Shown piece after piece: positions 25,540 through 36,370 of a stretch of 64,000 bases of DNA. Numbering within the stretch: the first letter of the stretch is position 1; each line of letters begins with the position of its first letter. Below the pieces are notes generated by a model, which saw nothing but the letters and a program-made list of their open reading frames with translations, ran no database searches and was not told the DNA's origin. The stretch is from Oreohelix idahoensis (lineage: Eukaryota > Mollusca > Gastropoda > Stylommatophora > Oreohelicidae), in NCBI GenBank assembly GCA_024509875.1, contig JAMPIV010009928.1, positions 432,001-496,000 on the forward strand. Reading direction: 5' to 3'. Position numbers and translations under genes: made by a program.

Positions 25540-25930
25540 TGACAGAATAAATAAGATGTGAAAGGAATAAATAAGATATGAAAGGTATATATAGGACGAG
25601 AGAAATATACAAGACATTAAAGGAATGAATAAGACATCAAAGATATAAATAAAACATGAATGGAATAAATAAAACATGAATGAAATAAATAAGACATGAA
25701 TGGTATAAAAAAACATGAACGGAATCAATAAGGCATGAAAGGAATAAATAAGACATGAAAGGAATAAATAAGACATGAATGGAATTAATAAGACATGAAT
25801 GGTATAAAAAACATGAAAGGAATAAATAAGACATGAAAGGAATAAATAAGACATGAAAGGAATAAATAAGACATGAATGGAATTAATAAGACATGAATGG
25901 TATAAAAAACATGAAAGGAATAAATAAGAC
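25540..25930. repeat. 20-21-bp minisatellite
   Basis: About 19 units of the type GAAAGGAATAAATAAGACAT with variants (GAATGGAATTAATAAGACAT, GAATGGTATAAAAAACAT). A higher-order unit of about 115 bp is repeated at 25,737-25,812 and 25,833-25,912. The repeating frames on the minus strand are artefacts. Confidence 0.95.
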
Positions 25931-25980
25931 ATTGAAAGACCTTGAACGGAAGGCACAAGACAGGAAGACTTGGCATGGAT
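25931..25980 (+). pseudogene. LINE ORF2 tail remnant
   Basis: Encodes DLERKAQDRKTWHGFVD and a stop, like the last residues of RTE-type ORF2 proteins (xRAQDRxxWRxFV). Only the tail is present, directly after the minisatellite. Confidence 0.45.
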
Positions 25981-26117
25981 TTGTTGATTAATGAAATGGT
26001 GCCTGCTTGAATTAATTATCTAATAACACAACAGAAAGCTGCAAAATGTATCAGAATATAAATCAGTATAATCAAATGCGATATTACAGCATTAGAAACA
26101 CATAAACAAGCACGCTT

Positions 26118-26545
26118 TTATATAGCAGCGAGACATGGACAACCTATGCTAAGCAAGAAAGAAGGCTCAACACCTTCCATCTACGTTGTCTATGCCACAT
26201 CCTGGTATTTCGTGGAAGGACAAAGTGACAAATGTCGAGGTACTGTCACGTGCTTGCTTTCAAAGCATATAACAGTTCTTAGACAACTCAGACTACGCTG
26301 GCCTGGCCATGTCTGCCGCATGGAAAATGATCTTATCCCCAAAGATATTTTCTAGGTGCAAATGACAGGTGGCAAAAGAACGGTCAGGCGACCGCTGCTG
26401 AGGTTCGAACATGTGTGCAAGAGAGACATGACGGCACTGGAGGATGGAGTTGACGATCCCACCAAGTGGCTATGATCCCTACGGCGCCACCTCAGATTAG
26501 GCGAACAGAAGCTCCCACAATTAAAGGAGATTAAAACCGAGTGCA
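26118..26545 (+). pseudogene. 3' fragment of the EEP/RT LINE seen at 29-33 kb
   Basis: Closely matches 32,440-32,870 of the near-intact LINE: SETWTTYAKQERRLNTFHL, then RLRWPGHVCRMENDLIPKDI. It has frameshifts, a stop (TAG at about 26,353) and a small deletion. This is a 5'-truncated, older copy of the same family. Confidence 0.85.
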
Positions 26546-26559
26546 GACATGCTTGCACC

Positions 26560-27465
26560 CACTGATCCCAATCTATCCGATTGATGAGAACTTTTACTGG
26601 CGAGCTAGTATCCAGTAGGCGCGCTGGGGCACCTCTTATACTGGATAATGAAGACTTGAACTATAAAACATGTGACGAGTACTTGCAACTGACTACTTCT
26701 CTCGGTCGTTATGTCAGCAGTATACTCAGTGGTAACCGGTTATCAATGGGTCGGACAGTGTTGCCGAAACTGTCTGGATGGCAAAGGCGACAGCCTGTAT
26801 GTGTTGAGATAATGGTTAGCTGCATCTGGCGGCCATATGTGCTTTAGGTAAATATTCCAGTTCGCAAGGCTACTGCTTACGTGTAGGTAACAGAAATCGA
26901 TGTATAGTGGTATACTCCAAATAAACTGGCTGTGTCGGGCAGTGTTTCCGAAAATGATTGGAAGGCAAAGGCGACAGCCCGTATGTGCTGGAGCAATAGA
27001 CACTTTCAATAATAGGCTGTGGTTCGTAATCCACTCACCAGCCTTATGACTGAAACCTGGCTGTATGACGTACTCTGTCTGGTAATATTTATTATATGGA
27101 AATGGTAATCCCCTGACAGCAGTAAATCACATCAGGAAGCATAAAACAAATGCTGACCACGGCTCTGAAAATATACAGCAATAAGATATCTCATTACTAC
27201 ATGTAATCTACTCCTTCTCAGTTAGTCTCTCACCCAGGCAAAACATAAACACACTTCCACTTTCCACTCGCCGTTTCTCTCACTCACAACATCAAAACAA
27301 ACTCTCCCTCTCCGTTTCCCACCCCACACAAATCAAATCTGGCTCTCCTCAGTACAGTCTCGCCCACTTTATCGATCGAAAATCTATGGTCGCTCGCGAG
27401 TGCGTCAGTTGTCGCTGCGCGGCGTGACCAATTTATTTTTAGAATGGCTGTAGCCAACGTATCCC

Positions 27466-27521
<56 letters not shown>

Positions 27522-28170
27522 CTTACGAGCATAATCGTACAGTTAAATTTAACCCAAGATACTAAACAATTTCTCCGTGGGTAAATTACTCAGTAAATAA
27601 TAACACTGGATATGTTACAAAAATAGCACTCAGCTGATACTCAGTATTTACACAATAGTAATACTCTTTACAGTAATATTCCACACACACAAACTAAGTG
27701 GAAAAAAACTTGGTAAAAATTAACGTTACACCGGCTCACTGTTTCTGACTTAAGAAAACCCCGCGCCTAGCTAACACTTAATGATTATGGATGGTTGCTC
27801 ACTTAATAAAATTCAGAGCATCCTGTCACGAAACAAAATTTACCTTAAGGAAAAAATAGAGTGTATATATATTAAACATGAATTAAAGAAAAACGGGATC
27901 TCTATTCTGTTAGATTAAGCTAACATCCCGGGGAATTAAATAAGTAAATGAGCTTACCGAAGACAGAATAATTCTTGCACGAACAACTGTTATTAGCTCT
28001 GGCGCAGAATATCATTTTGTCCAGTGGCAGAATGTCCTTGAGACAGTGGTACTGAGTGATAGAGACCTCTTGCTTAAATAGCCAGATAGAGTCTGCAGGT
28101 GTGTCGTAGATTTTTTATAGGTGTTTAAGATATTTTAGTCCCGTCTGAATAGAACTAGAACAGGTGGTAA
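26560..28170. other. No recognised gene; direct repeat and (CA)n
   Basis: A segment of about 56 bp around GGCAAAGGCGACAGCCTGTA occurs at 26,750-26,805 and, diverged, at 26,934-26,990. (CA)n lies at 27,469-27,519. The rest is unassigned. Confidence 0.5.
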
Positions 28171-28174
28171 CTCA

Positions 28175-28570
28175 GTGAGAGATAAGGTAAAGGAGAACAA
28201 GCTGAATACATTCGAGAACAAATGTCTTAGAAAACTCATGAACATAAGTTGGAAAGAATTCAAGACTAATCGACAAATAAGAGAAGACTCTAGGCAGAAA
28301 TATGTCTCCGACTATATAAGGAAAAGACGATGGTCATATATCGGTCATGTCCTACGAATGCAAAACAACAGAATACCACTACAGGCGCTCACTTGGGTTC
28401 CTGAGGGTAAGAGGAAAAAAGGAAGACCAAAAGAAACACTTAGAAGAACAATAATAAGAGAAGGAAGAACGTTGGGCCTAAATAATGTGCAAGAGTTAAG
28501 AGGAGAGGCGTCACAACGAACAACCTGGAGAGCACTGGTTTCTGCCTTATGCGCCGTGTTTGGCGCTTAA
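28175..28570 (+). pseudogene. C-terminal part of a second LINE ORF2 with microsatellite tail
   Basis: 131 codons including FENKCLRKLMNISWKEFKTN, KRRWSYIGHVLRMQNNRIP, GKRKKGRPKETLRRTI and a final TTWRALVSALCA. This is the region after RT in LINEs of the RTE-like group. A (TTA)n tail follows at 28,572-28,596, as is usual for the 3' end of such elements. It is 5'-truncated, and the family differs from the 29.8-kb copy (GRPKETWRR type against GRPQLRFKD type). Confidence 0.8.
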
Positions 28571-28599
28571 AGAATTTATTATTATTATTATTATAGATT

Positions 28600-29299
28600 T
28601 CACGAGTGAAAAATGGTGAGAAAAAAAGTTAGTCTGTCCCTGGATTTTGAGAAGATCCTCTATAGTCCAGCCTATCTCTACAATAGAACTTTGTTTGTCA
28701 GACAGTATACCTCTATTTATATATTAATATATTTATCAACCACTCACATACACACACACACAGATAAGTGACGACAATTAGACGCAGAAATGTGAAACAC
28801 TATATTAGTGGAATAGGGATATTTGGGACGAGCTGATCAACACATTTAAATTAAGTTTTATGTAAATTTTATTTACCATAAAGAATCTTTTTACAACAGC
28901 TATTATTGAATATCAAACAAAATATATAAAAAACAATCATAGGTATTAGAATTAGTAACGGAATAGACTCATAGGTGTAACACCCCTCCCTCTGTTGAGA
29001 CAAGATCCCGTTAGAAGAAAGTTATTACCCCCCCCCCCCCCCCCCCTCAAAAAAAAAGGTCAAAAAGATTTGCGCTATGGTCTAGAATTTGCCTATACTG
29101 TAAAGAACAGAGTTTACAAGTTAATCTGTTCTGAAATGGACAGCATTAGCAAAACCAAATAAGAAATAAACAATGTAAGTACATGGATTACACAATAGAG
29201 AATTATTCATTTATTCATTCCTATCTTCTCAGTCGACCGTGGCCACGTTCAATCTTTCTTACCGTATTATAGATTTAACAGCATCTGAAACATAGTTTC
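28600..29299. other. No recognised gene; poly-C run
   Basis: AT-rich DNA. A run of about 18 C at 29,029-29,046 is followed by an A-run. Confidence 0.5.
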
Positions 29300-29767
29300 A
29301 TGGGTCACACAGCAAATCCAGTGTTATGTTGGCAAAATAAACCCCAGCTCCACAAATATTGATTAAATCCTCTTCTTCGGGGAACGTTTATTTTGTTACT
29401 TGTTATTAGGATTTCTGTTTGGTACCAAACTGTATCGGCTACTGCCGTTCCTTTGAATCTACCGGCTGTGTGGAGAGGGGGAACATGCTGCATGGGCAAC
29501 AGCTTGATCTCCATATAACTGTGCCCAAGCTCGCGCCCTGGAGAGGACACTCCAGCTTCACCCTATAGGTGTCGGCAAAACACGGGAAGTAGCAGTTACC
29601 GGTTATAAGCATTTTGCCCAATTGGCGTAGGGCATGGCGCCAGGGGCTACTTCCGACAGTGGGAGAGGTTCCAGGATCTCACTGGACAGCTACCGCCCGC
29701 TTCAAGCTGGGCAGCCCCCAGTCAATAAGGTGTTGTCCCGCCACTGTCTGCTTTCCCCAGTGGGTGC

Positions 29768-30703
29768 ATGGGGATTAGGGTCAAACCCGAACTGTGGACA
29801 GAAAATTTTGCACCAAGCAATTATCGAAAAAATAGAAATAAGCAAACTCTCAGATTGGGATGCTGGAACGTCCGGACTATGTTGACTGGACTATCCGAAA
29901 ACCTACAGGATGTAAACGATGTAAGGAAGACAGCCATAATTAATGATGAGCTTAAACGACTTCAGGTGGATATAGCTGCACTTCAGGAAACGCGCCTGGC
30001 GGGCTCTGGAACGGTGAGCGAGAAGGACTACACATTTTATTGGCAAGGGAAAGATCTTAATAAAGCTAGAGAACACGGAGTAGGTTTTGCGGTAAAAAAA
30101 TCGCTAACTAAAATGGTTGAACCAGGCGAGAATGGATCAGAACGCCTGTTAACGCTCCGCCTGCAAACTAGCACAGGTCCCATCACCCTTGTCAGTGTGT
30201 ATGCTCCTACTCTGTACTCTGCCTCAGAAGCTAAAGATGAGTTCTACGAGAATCTAACAGCAATTATCAAAAGCATACCTAGGCAAGAACAGCTTGTTCT
30301 CCTTGGTGACTTTAATGCTAGAGTGGGTGCCGATAATGTTTCATGGCCTTCATGTCTGGGCAGGTTTGGCATTGGCAAGATGAATGAAAATGGACAACGG
30401 CTCTTAGAGTTGTGCGTCCACCATGACCTCTGCGTGACCAACACCTACTTTCAGACAAAACCCCAGCATAAGGTGTCATGGAGACACCCACGATCCAAGC
30501 ACTGGCACCAACTTGACCTGATTCTCGTCAGAAGGTCACTCCTCAGGTCTGTGCTCTCCACGCACTCGTACCATAGTGCAGACTGTGATACAGATCACTC
30601 CTTGGTTGCTGCAAAATCAGAGCACAACCAAGAAAACTCTATCGTGTCAGACATGAAGGGAAACCACGCATTGATGCCAGCAAGATGTCAGACCCTTTCA
30701 TGA
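29768..30703 (+). CDS. LINE endonuclease domain (APE/EEP type)
   Basis: 311 codons. After a short basic leader comes LRLGCWNVRTM, then IAALQETRLAGSG (catalytic Glu), ITLVSVYAPT, LVLLGDFNARVG (Asp/Asn pair), LDLILVRRS and a final DTDHSLV (Asp-His). These are the conserved boxes of the exonuclease-endonuclease-phosphatase fold that nicks target DNA to prime reverse transcription. The frame runs into unrelated codons after DHSLVAAK, and the expected continuation is in the next frame. A one-base change in the A-run near 30,612-30,616 explains this. The domain itself is complete and was originally joined to the RT frame. Confidence 0.88.
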   Translation: MGIRVKPELWTENFAPSNYRKNRNKQTLRLGCWNVRTMLTGLSENLQDVNDVRKTAIINDELKRLQVDIAALQETRLAGSGTVSEKDYTFYWQGKDLNKAREHGVGFAVKKSLTKMVEPGENGSERLLTLRLQTSTGPITLVSVYAPTLYSASEAKDEFYENLTAIIKSIPRQEQLVLLGDFNARVGADNVSWPSCLGRFGIGKMNENGQRLLELCVHHDLCVTNTYFQTKPQHKVSWRHPRSKHWHQLDLILVRRSLLRSVLSTHSYHSADCDTDHSLVAAKSEHNQENSIVSDMKGNHALMPARCQTLS

Positions 30704-32889
30704 TCGCTCAATTCACTGCGACCTTCGAGAAAGTGCTCAGTAGCCCTCAGCATGGTGATACTATTACAGAGAACTGGGAGCATCTACGGAACACCATTCA
30801 AAGTACTGCACTTGCCACCTTTGGTAAGAAAACAGCAAAGTCAAATGACTGGTTTGATGCTTCATCAGATGTGATGGCACCTGTCATTGAAGCTAAGCGC
30901 AATGCTATGAATGAATACAAACGTTCACCGAGTGCCAGAACCCTACAGATCCTGAGGGCTACGAGAAGCAAAGTTCAACAAACTGCTCGACGCTGTGCAA
31001 ATGACTACTGGCTCCATCTCAGTGAGAGCATCCAGATCGCAGCGCAAACAGGCAACATTAGACAAATGTATGACGGTATAAAGAAAGCACTTGGCCCCCA
31101 TAAAAGTAAGACGGCACCGCTAAAAACCATCAGCGGAGAGAAGCTAACCGATAAGGGTAAGCAGATGGAGAGGTGGGTCGAGCACTACTCTGAGCTTTAC
31201 GCTAGAGACAATACCGTTACGCCTGCAGCCCTTGATGGTGTCAACAGTCTGCCAACTATGGAGGAGCTGGATGCCGAACCAACATTAGAGGAACTCAGCA
31301 AGGCCATTGATAGCTTGGCCTCTGGCAAAGCACCAGGCAGTGATGGGATTCCTCCTGATTTAATCAAATGCTGTAAGAGCACGCTATTACATCCCCTGCA
31401 TAGGATGCTGTGCCAGTGCTGGGAAGAGACAACTATTCCTCAAGACATGCGAGATGCCAAGATTGTAACACTGTATAAAAATAAAGGAGACAGAAGTGAT
31501 TGCAATAACTACATAGGCATCTCTCTTCTTAGTATTGTTGGTAAGGTTTTTGCCAAAGTCATCTTAATGCGACTACACAAGTTAGCTGAGCGCATATATC
31601 CAGAGTCACAGTGTGGATTCCGAGCTGGCAGATCAACAACAGACATGATCTTCTCTCTCCGCCAGCTTCAGGAAAAATCAAGAGAGCAGAAAAGACCATT
31701 ATATATTGCCTTTATAGACCTCACAAAAGCATTCGACCTGGTTAGTAGGGATGGACTCTTTAAAATCCTCCTGAAAATAGGCTGCCCTTCTAAAATGCTG
31801 GAAATGATAAAGTCATTCCATGACGGCATGAAGGGAACAGTCCAATATGTTGGAAGCACGTCACAGCCCTTTGATATACGAAGTGGCGTTAAACAAGGCT
31901 GTGTTCTGGCTCCGACCCTCTTCGGAATCTTCTTTGCTTTACTCTTGAAACATGCATTCAGAGATGCAACTGAAGGAATATGCCTTTACACTAGGTCAGA
32001 TGGCAGTCTGTTTAATCTTTCAAGGCTGAAGGCAAAAACAAAAATCAGAAGGGTCACTATAAGAGACTTGTTGTTCGCTGATGATGATGCAGTCGTCACT
32101 CAAAGCCAACAGGAGCTTCAGAGCTTGATGAATCGCTTCACTAAAGCATGCAAGGACTTTGGCCTCACAATAAGTCTAAAGAAAACGAATGTGCTGAGTC
32201 AGGATGTGGGTGCTGCACCAGTTATCACTATCGATAACTATGAATTGGCAGTGGTGCACCACTTCACATACCTAGGGTCTACCATCAATGACAAACTCTC
32301 ACTGGATACAGAAATCGACAGCCGCATTGGCAAAGCTGCAGCTACCTTTGCCCGCCTCACATCGCGTGTTTGGGGAAACTCTAAACTCACAATGAAGACC
32401 AAAGCTGCGGTATATAATGCCTGCGTCACCAGCACACTCCTATATGACAGCGAGACCTGGACGACCTATGCTAAGCAAGAAAGAAGGCTCAATACCTTCC
32501 ATTTGCGGTGTCTACGCCGCATCCTCGGCATCTCGTGGAAAGATAAAGTGACAAATGTCGAGGTGTTGTCACGTGCTGGCCTTCAAAGTATGTATACGCT
32601 TCTTAGACAGCGCAGACTTCGCTGGCTTGGCCATGTTCGCCGCATGGAAGATGGTCGCATCCCAAAAGATATCTTCTACGGACAATTAGCAGATGGCAAG
32701 AGAACAGTTGGGCGACCACAGCTGAGGTTCAAAGATGTGTGCAAGAGAGATATGAGGGCACTGGACATGGATCCAGCAACATGGGAGGATGAAGCTGCCG
32801 ATCGCACTAAGTGGCGATGCTATTTACGGCGCCACCTCAGATTGGGCGAAGAGAGGCTCACACAAGAAGCAGAGGTGAGGATGTGGTAA
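30685..32889 (+). CDS. LINE reverse transcriptase
   Basis: 734 codons with the RT boxes in order: KIVTLYKNKGDRSDCNNY, SQCGFRAGRSTTDMIF, YIAFIDLTKAFDLVSR (first Asp), SGVKQGCVLAPTLF, and LLFADDDAVVT (catalytic Asp pair), then the thumb (GLTISLKKT). The C-terminal part has TYLGSTI, YDSETWTTY, LRRILGISWKDKVTN and GRPQLRFKDVCKRDM. No RNase H is seen, as in RTE-like elements. The ATG at 30,685 is simply the first in this frame. Open coding extends about 70 bases further upstream, and the natural product is probably a fusion to the endonuclease. Strong similarity to the fragment at 26.1 kb shows a multi-copy family. Confidence 0.9.
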   Translation: MSDPFMIAQFTATFEKVLSSPQHGDTITENWEHLRNTIQSTALATFGKKTAKSNDWFDASSDVMAPVIEAKRNAMNEYKRSPSARTLQILRATRSKVQQTARRCANDYWLHLSESIQIAAQTGNIRQMYDGIKKALGPHKSKTAPLKTISGEKLTDKGKQMERWVEHYSELYARDNTVTPAALDGVNSLPTMEELDAEPTLEELSKAIDSLASGKAPGSDGIPPDLIKCCKSTLLHPLHRMLCQCWEETTIPQDMRDAKIVTLYKNKGDRSDCNNYIGISLLSIVGKVFAKVILMRLHKLAERIYPESQCGFRAGRSTTDMIFSLRQLQEKSREQKRPLYIAFIDLTKAFDLVSRDGLFKILLKIGCPSKMLEMIKSFHDGMKGTVQYVGSTSQPFDIRSGVKQGCVLAPTLFGIFFALLLKHAFRDATEGICLYTRSDGSLFNLSRLKAKTKIRRVTIRDLLFADDDAVVTQSQQELQSLMNRFTKACKDFGLTISLKKTNVLSQDVGAAPVITIDNYELAVVHHFTYLGSTINDKLSLDTEIDSRIGKAAATFARLTSRVWGNSKLTMKTKAAVYNACVTSTLLYDSETWTTYAKQERRLNTFHLRCLRRILGISWKDKVTNVEVLSRAGLQSMYTLLRQRRLRWLGHVRRMEDGRIPKDIFYGQLADGKRTVGRPQLRFKDVCKRDMRALDMDPATWEDEAADRTKWRCYLRRHLRLGEERLTQEAEVRMW

Positions 32890-32921
32890 AGTGGGATGAT
32901 ATAAATATTTATAGGGGACTT

Positions 32922-32926
32922 AGTGT
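32922..32926. repeat. Target-site duplication AGTGT (left)
   Basis: AGTGT at 32,922-32,926 precedes the left LTR. The same five bases follow the right LTR at 42,002-42,006. Confidence 0.92.
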
Positions 32927-35185
32927 TGTAGTGGTGTTGATGGTATTGTATGATGGTGATATTACTAAATGTAATTGTATGAGGCCAGCTGTGAAGGCTC
33001 CTGAGATAAAATGTAGTTGAGAATTGTCAGAAGGCCTTTCTTGCTACCACTACGACCTCACACTTAATTTTTTTTTTAATGAATGTGGCTACGTAAAGTG
33101 TCTAGGGTTATGATATGTAGTGTGGTGTAATAGGTTATAGATATACCCACAGATATTTAACAAGACTAATAATATTAATAAATGTTAAAATACACTGAAC
33201 TAACTCACGTGTGTAAAATTTTTTGATAGAATTATATTACATTTATTTTGTTCTGGATCAATTTTTTAGGTTGACCAGAACTTAAAAGGATTTAGAGATT
33301 ATGAAAGAAATGCATGGAATATTATATCATAAATGCAATAGTGTACATATATATGTACTATACTAGTTAGTTTTATTAAAATGTTCTAGTAGTCATCTAC
33401 TTGGGAGGATAGTCAATGTTTGTGCTGTTGGGGTGGCCTCATCACACCTGTCTATATTGACTACACAGTGTCCAGAAAATGGTGGGAATTTTTATGGGGG
33501 TATTAGTAACTACAAAGCGTTGGTGAATGTCCTGCAGACCAGAGGCTCACTCATCTTGTAGTTGTAGCTCTGGTGCTGAAATCTTGTGGTCCCACCTCTC
33601 CGTGCTGGCGGGCAATAATGGTGGTCTCTGTCACAAGTACTGCACAGATACACTCGAGTAAAGTCACCAACTGAATAGACACTGCTTTGTTGACAACAGA
33701 AACTCACAGCTCTGCAATCAAAGTATGGGCCATGTGTCAAAATCTATTCTCTACCCACGTCTGGACACAACACTGACACAACAACCACATCATACAGACA
33801 GGTCAGATCTCTCTGACCAAACAGCACATTTACCATGGTGGTTTTACATCAGATAGATCCTCCCAGACTATAGATTCTGAAAAATATTTATTAGTTTTCT
33901 GCCCTAAAAGAGGATAGGTAATATGTTTCATTATTCTCAACACTTGATCTGTCTTGCCTAACCCTTGCTGGAGTTTATGTATATTGTTGGTCCCTAGACC
34001 CTGACTAGGGCGGGGGGTCTAGAGCAAATCCCTACTTGTTTGTAAGGCTAGATTTCGATATGGCAGTATCAAATCACTCGAACATGAAACAATATTCAAA
34101 ATATACAAAGAAATAATTTCAATCTTACCAGATTATGAATAAATAACACAGAATTGCTAGCAAAACTCAGCTGAGCTGCTGGCTATAGTATGGCGTCCCT
34201 GAATTTATTTCACTTTCTTTCATTTGGAAATCACCACACTTTAAAATACTGTGTCTATCATCGAACAACTATTGAGAAATGACCCCACTTTCGCGTCTGA
34301 GCGCTAATAATATGATTGTCTGTGGCCAATCACTGCCTAGGTTTATTTTAAATTCAAATTTCCTACCCTAAAGTCATTTCAGTCATGCTTCAGTCAAGTA
34401 TGGATGGTTATCTGTTAGTCTGTCCGTCTCTACTTGTGTTTCTACAAAAATGTACTCGATTTTTGAACCAACCTTTCTCTCCCCTCCAAAATTTTGTCGT
34501 TAAAAGTTATATTTAGACACAGCCACCACAAATATCCCTTCCCTTCCATACTAAGTAGATTTGAACACCTGCGTCTCGAGGTCGTGTTTTTTTTTTTTTC
34601 AAATAGCGACACTTTTAGATTCAATACAGTCTGTCGATGATGTGAACAACACTGTCTTTTGTCATTATCTTCAATATTATCTATCCGTCTGTAAAATTAA
34701 GAACATATTAGTTCACTGCTCAGAATGGGCCATCCGGCCAGCTAATTTTTATATTCCTAACATTAATATTAAGAAAAAAGTACTTTTTAATTTTTGTAAT
34801 ATTCCAAACATCTGCGTTTTGCCGCTGAATTCAAATCAAAGGCTTGGTATCGCAAAAGCGTCCAATAAATGACTGTGGCGTATTATATCTAAGGTCCCTT
34901 CTGTCGAATTTCTTACTTTATGTCAACTTGGGAAACGTGACTTTTCTCCGTTTCCCCCCCAATTGCGTCTCCTTAGCCTTTCCAGTCTCACGCAATCTTT
35001 CCAGTCATATTTTTTTCCTTTTTTGATCCGCCGTTCCCCTCCTGTCTAGCAAGTCAATTTTTATGGAGGATGATGACCCGCGGTCTAGGCGATCATGTTT
35101 TACAGCAGCCTACGCATTATGTTTTTATCCTTACATGTTATCTTTGGAGGTATTTTACCGTTGTATCTCTGTCAATTTCACTACA
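32927..35185 (-). repeat. 3' LTR of the Ty3-like element
   Basis: 2,259 bp, opposite ends TGTAGTGG and CACTACA. Short open frames inside (for example at 33,510-33,740 and 34,561-34,872) recur in the other LTR and have no protein motif. Confidence 0.95.
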
Positions 35186-35203
35186 CATCTCCCCACTTGA
35201 AAA
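35186..35203 (-). promoter_or_regulatory. Polypurine tract
   Basis: On the minus strand AAGTGGGGAGATG lies immediately before the 3' LTR start TGTAGTG. This is the usual primer for plus-strand DNA synthesis. Confidence 0.75.
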
Positions 35204-35272
35204 CATGCCTATGGCAAGTTCCAAAACCAGCGATACACATAGGTAAAATTACTCCTCACGTCTGCCACTACT

Positions 35273-36370
35273 CTAATTTTGATCACAGGGGTGCCGACTG
35301 AGGAAATCTGCACCGACATTCAATTTGCCTGGGATATATTGGATACTAAACTGATAAGGTTGAAGCAACAAAGACCACCTCAGCAATCTTGCGTTTTCAT
35401 GCTTAGCCTGAGACAAGAACACAAGAGGCTGATGGTCCGTCTCCACCACAAATGTCCTACCATACAGATAGATTTGAAACTTCTTTATTGCCCATATTAA
35501 CGCTAAACATTCTTTTTCGCTTGTGGAGTATCCTTGTTCCGCCTTATTCAATTTGCGGCTTGCATAAGCGACTGGTTTCAGTTCCCCATCAGGTGAAGAT
35601 GATCTTTGCAACAAAGCCCCTCCGAGTCCTACATTACTTGCATCGGTTCTTAAGACAAAGTCCTGTGTCAAATCAGGCAGTTTGAGAATAGGCTTGCTAG
35701 TGAGTTTTTCCTTTAACTCTTGGAACGCTAGTTCACATTGTGCAGTCCAAATAATTTTATCTGGAAGTCCCTTGCGAGTCAGATCAGTCAGAGGAGCACA
35801 TATAGCGTTAAAATTTTTGATGTATTTCTGATAAAATCCGCATAACGACACGAATGATCGCACGTCTTTTTTTGTTTGTGGCCTAGGTGCTCTCTGCAGT
35901 TTTTCCAAGTTCTTAGGATCAGGGGTCATATTACCCTGATATACAGTGTGTCCCAAGAATTCCAACTCTTTGCATCCAATACAACATTTTGTTGGCCTAG
36001 CAGTTAAGTTCGCCTCCCGAAGTCTATCAAACAACATCTCCAGAGCTTCAATGTGTTCTTCAAATGTCTCTGTGGCGACGAGAATATCATCCATGAAATT
36101 CGTGATACATGGGTTATTCAGGGGGTCCAACAATTTTCGCATCATCCTTGAAAACACACTCGGAGCATTTTTCAGTCCGAATGGTAGCATATTGAATTCA
36201 TAATGTCCATCCGAAGTGCTAAAAGCCAAATAAGGTCTCACTTCAGGCTTCACTGGGATCTGGTAATAGCCCTTACTAAGATCCACCTTTGAAAAGTATT
36301 TTGCCTTGTTCAGTCTGGCAAATAACTTTTGTGTCTGGTAATGGATCCACTTGTCCTTCTGTGACAGCAT
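35273..36370 (-). CDS. Reverse transcriptase (catalytic part) and RNase H
   Basis: 365 codons. RT: YFSKVDLSKGYYQIPV (first Asp), LPFGLKNAPSVFSRMM and NFMDDILVATE (catalytic Asp pair, FMDD instead of the usual YIDD), then LEFLGHTV. After a connection region comes RNase H: FVLRTDASNVGLGGALLQ, YSTSEKECLALIWAI, VVETDHQPLVFL and a final GKLNVGADFLSRH, with the catalytic Asp/Glu/Asp present. The protein ends six residues later, with no integrase after it. The frame is offset by one from the upstream RT part, with the break in an A-run at about 36,327-36,330, so the shown start is not biological. Confidence 0.9.
   Translation of the reverse strand: MLSQKDKWIHYQTQKLFARLNKAKYFSKVDLSKGYYQIPVKPEVRPYLAFSTSDGHYEFNMLPFGLKNAPSVFSRMMRKLLDPLNNPCITNFMDDILVATETFEEHIEALEMLFDRLREANLTARPTKCCIGCKELEFLGHTVYQGNMTPDPKNLEKLQRAPRPQTKKDVRSFVSLCGFYQKYIKNFNAICAPLTDLTRKGLPDKIIWTAQCELAFQELKEKLTSKPILKLPDLTQDFVLRTDASNVGLGGALLQRSSSPDGELKPVAYASRKLNKAEQGYSTSEKECLALIWAIKKFQIYLYGRTFVVETDHQPLVFLSQAKHENARLLRWSLLLQPYQFSIQYIPGKLNVGADFLSRHPCDQN

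Larger units (their letters stand above)
29300..32920 (+). mobile_element. Near-full-length non-LTR retrotransposon (EEP endonuclease plus RT; RTE-like)
   Basis: One coding unit, endonuclease then reverse transcriptase, with a GC-richer leader (about 29,300-29,767) and a very short 3' end (32,890-32,920). The first frame ends and the second begins with a 19-base overlap near 30,690, in different frames. The start of the leader is approximate because I found no target duplication. Its right flank is the old LTR into whose edge the Ty3-like element went. Confidence 0.8.

Noticed and set aside
25513..25976. Repetitive SCLIYSFHVLF-type frames
   Set aside because: Minisatellite translation on the minus strand.
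27284..27532. 82-codon minus-strand frame starting in Val-Cys repeats
   Set aside because: Starts in the (CA)n microsatellite; the remaining 60 residues match nothing I recognise.
33510..35026. Frames of 60-103 codons (33,510-33,740; 34,561-34,872; 34,844-35,026) and their copies at 40,325-41,842
   Set aside because: They lie inside the two LTRs and are duplicated only because the LTRs are; no protein motif.
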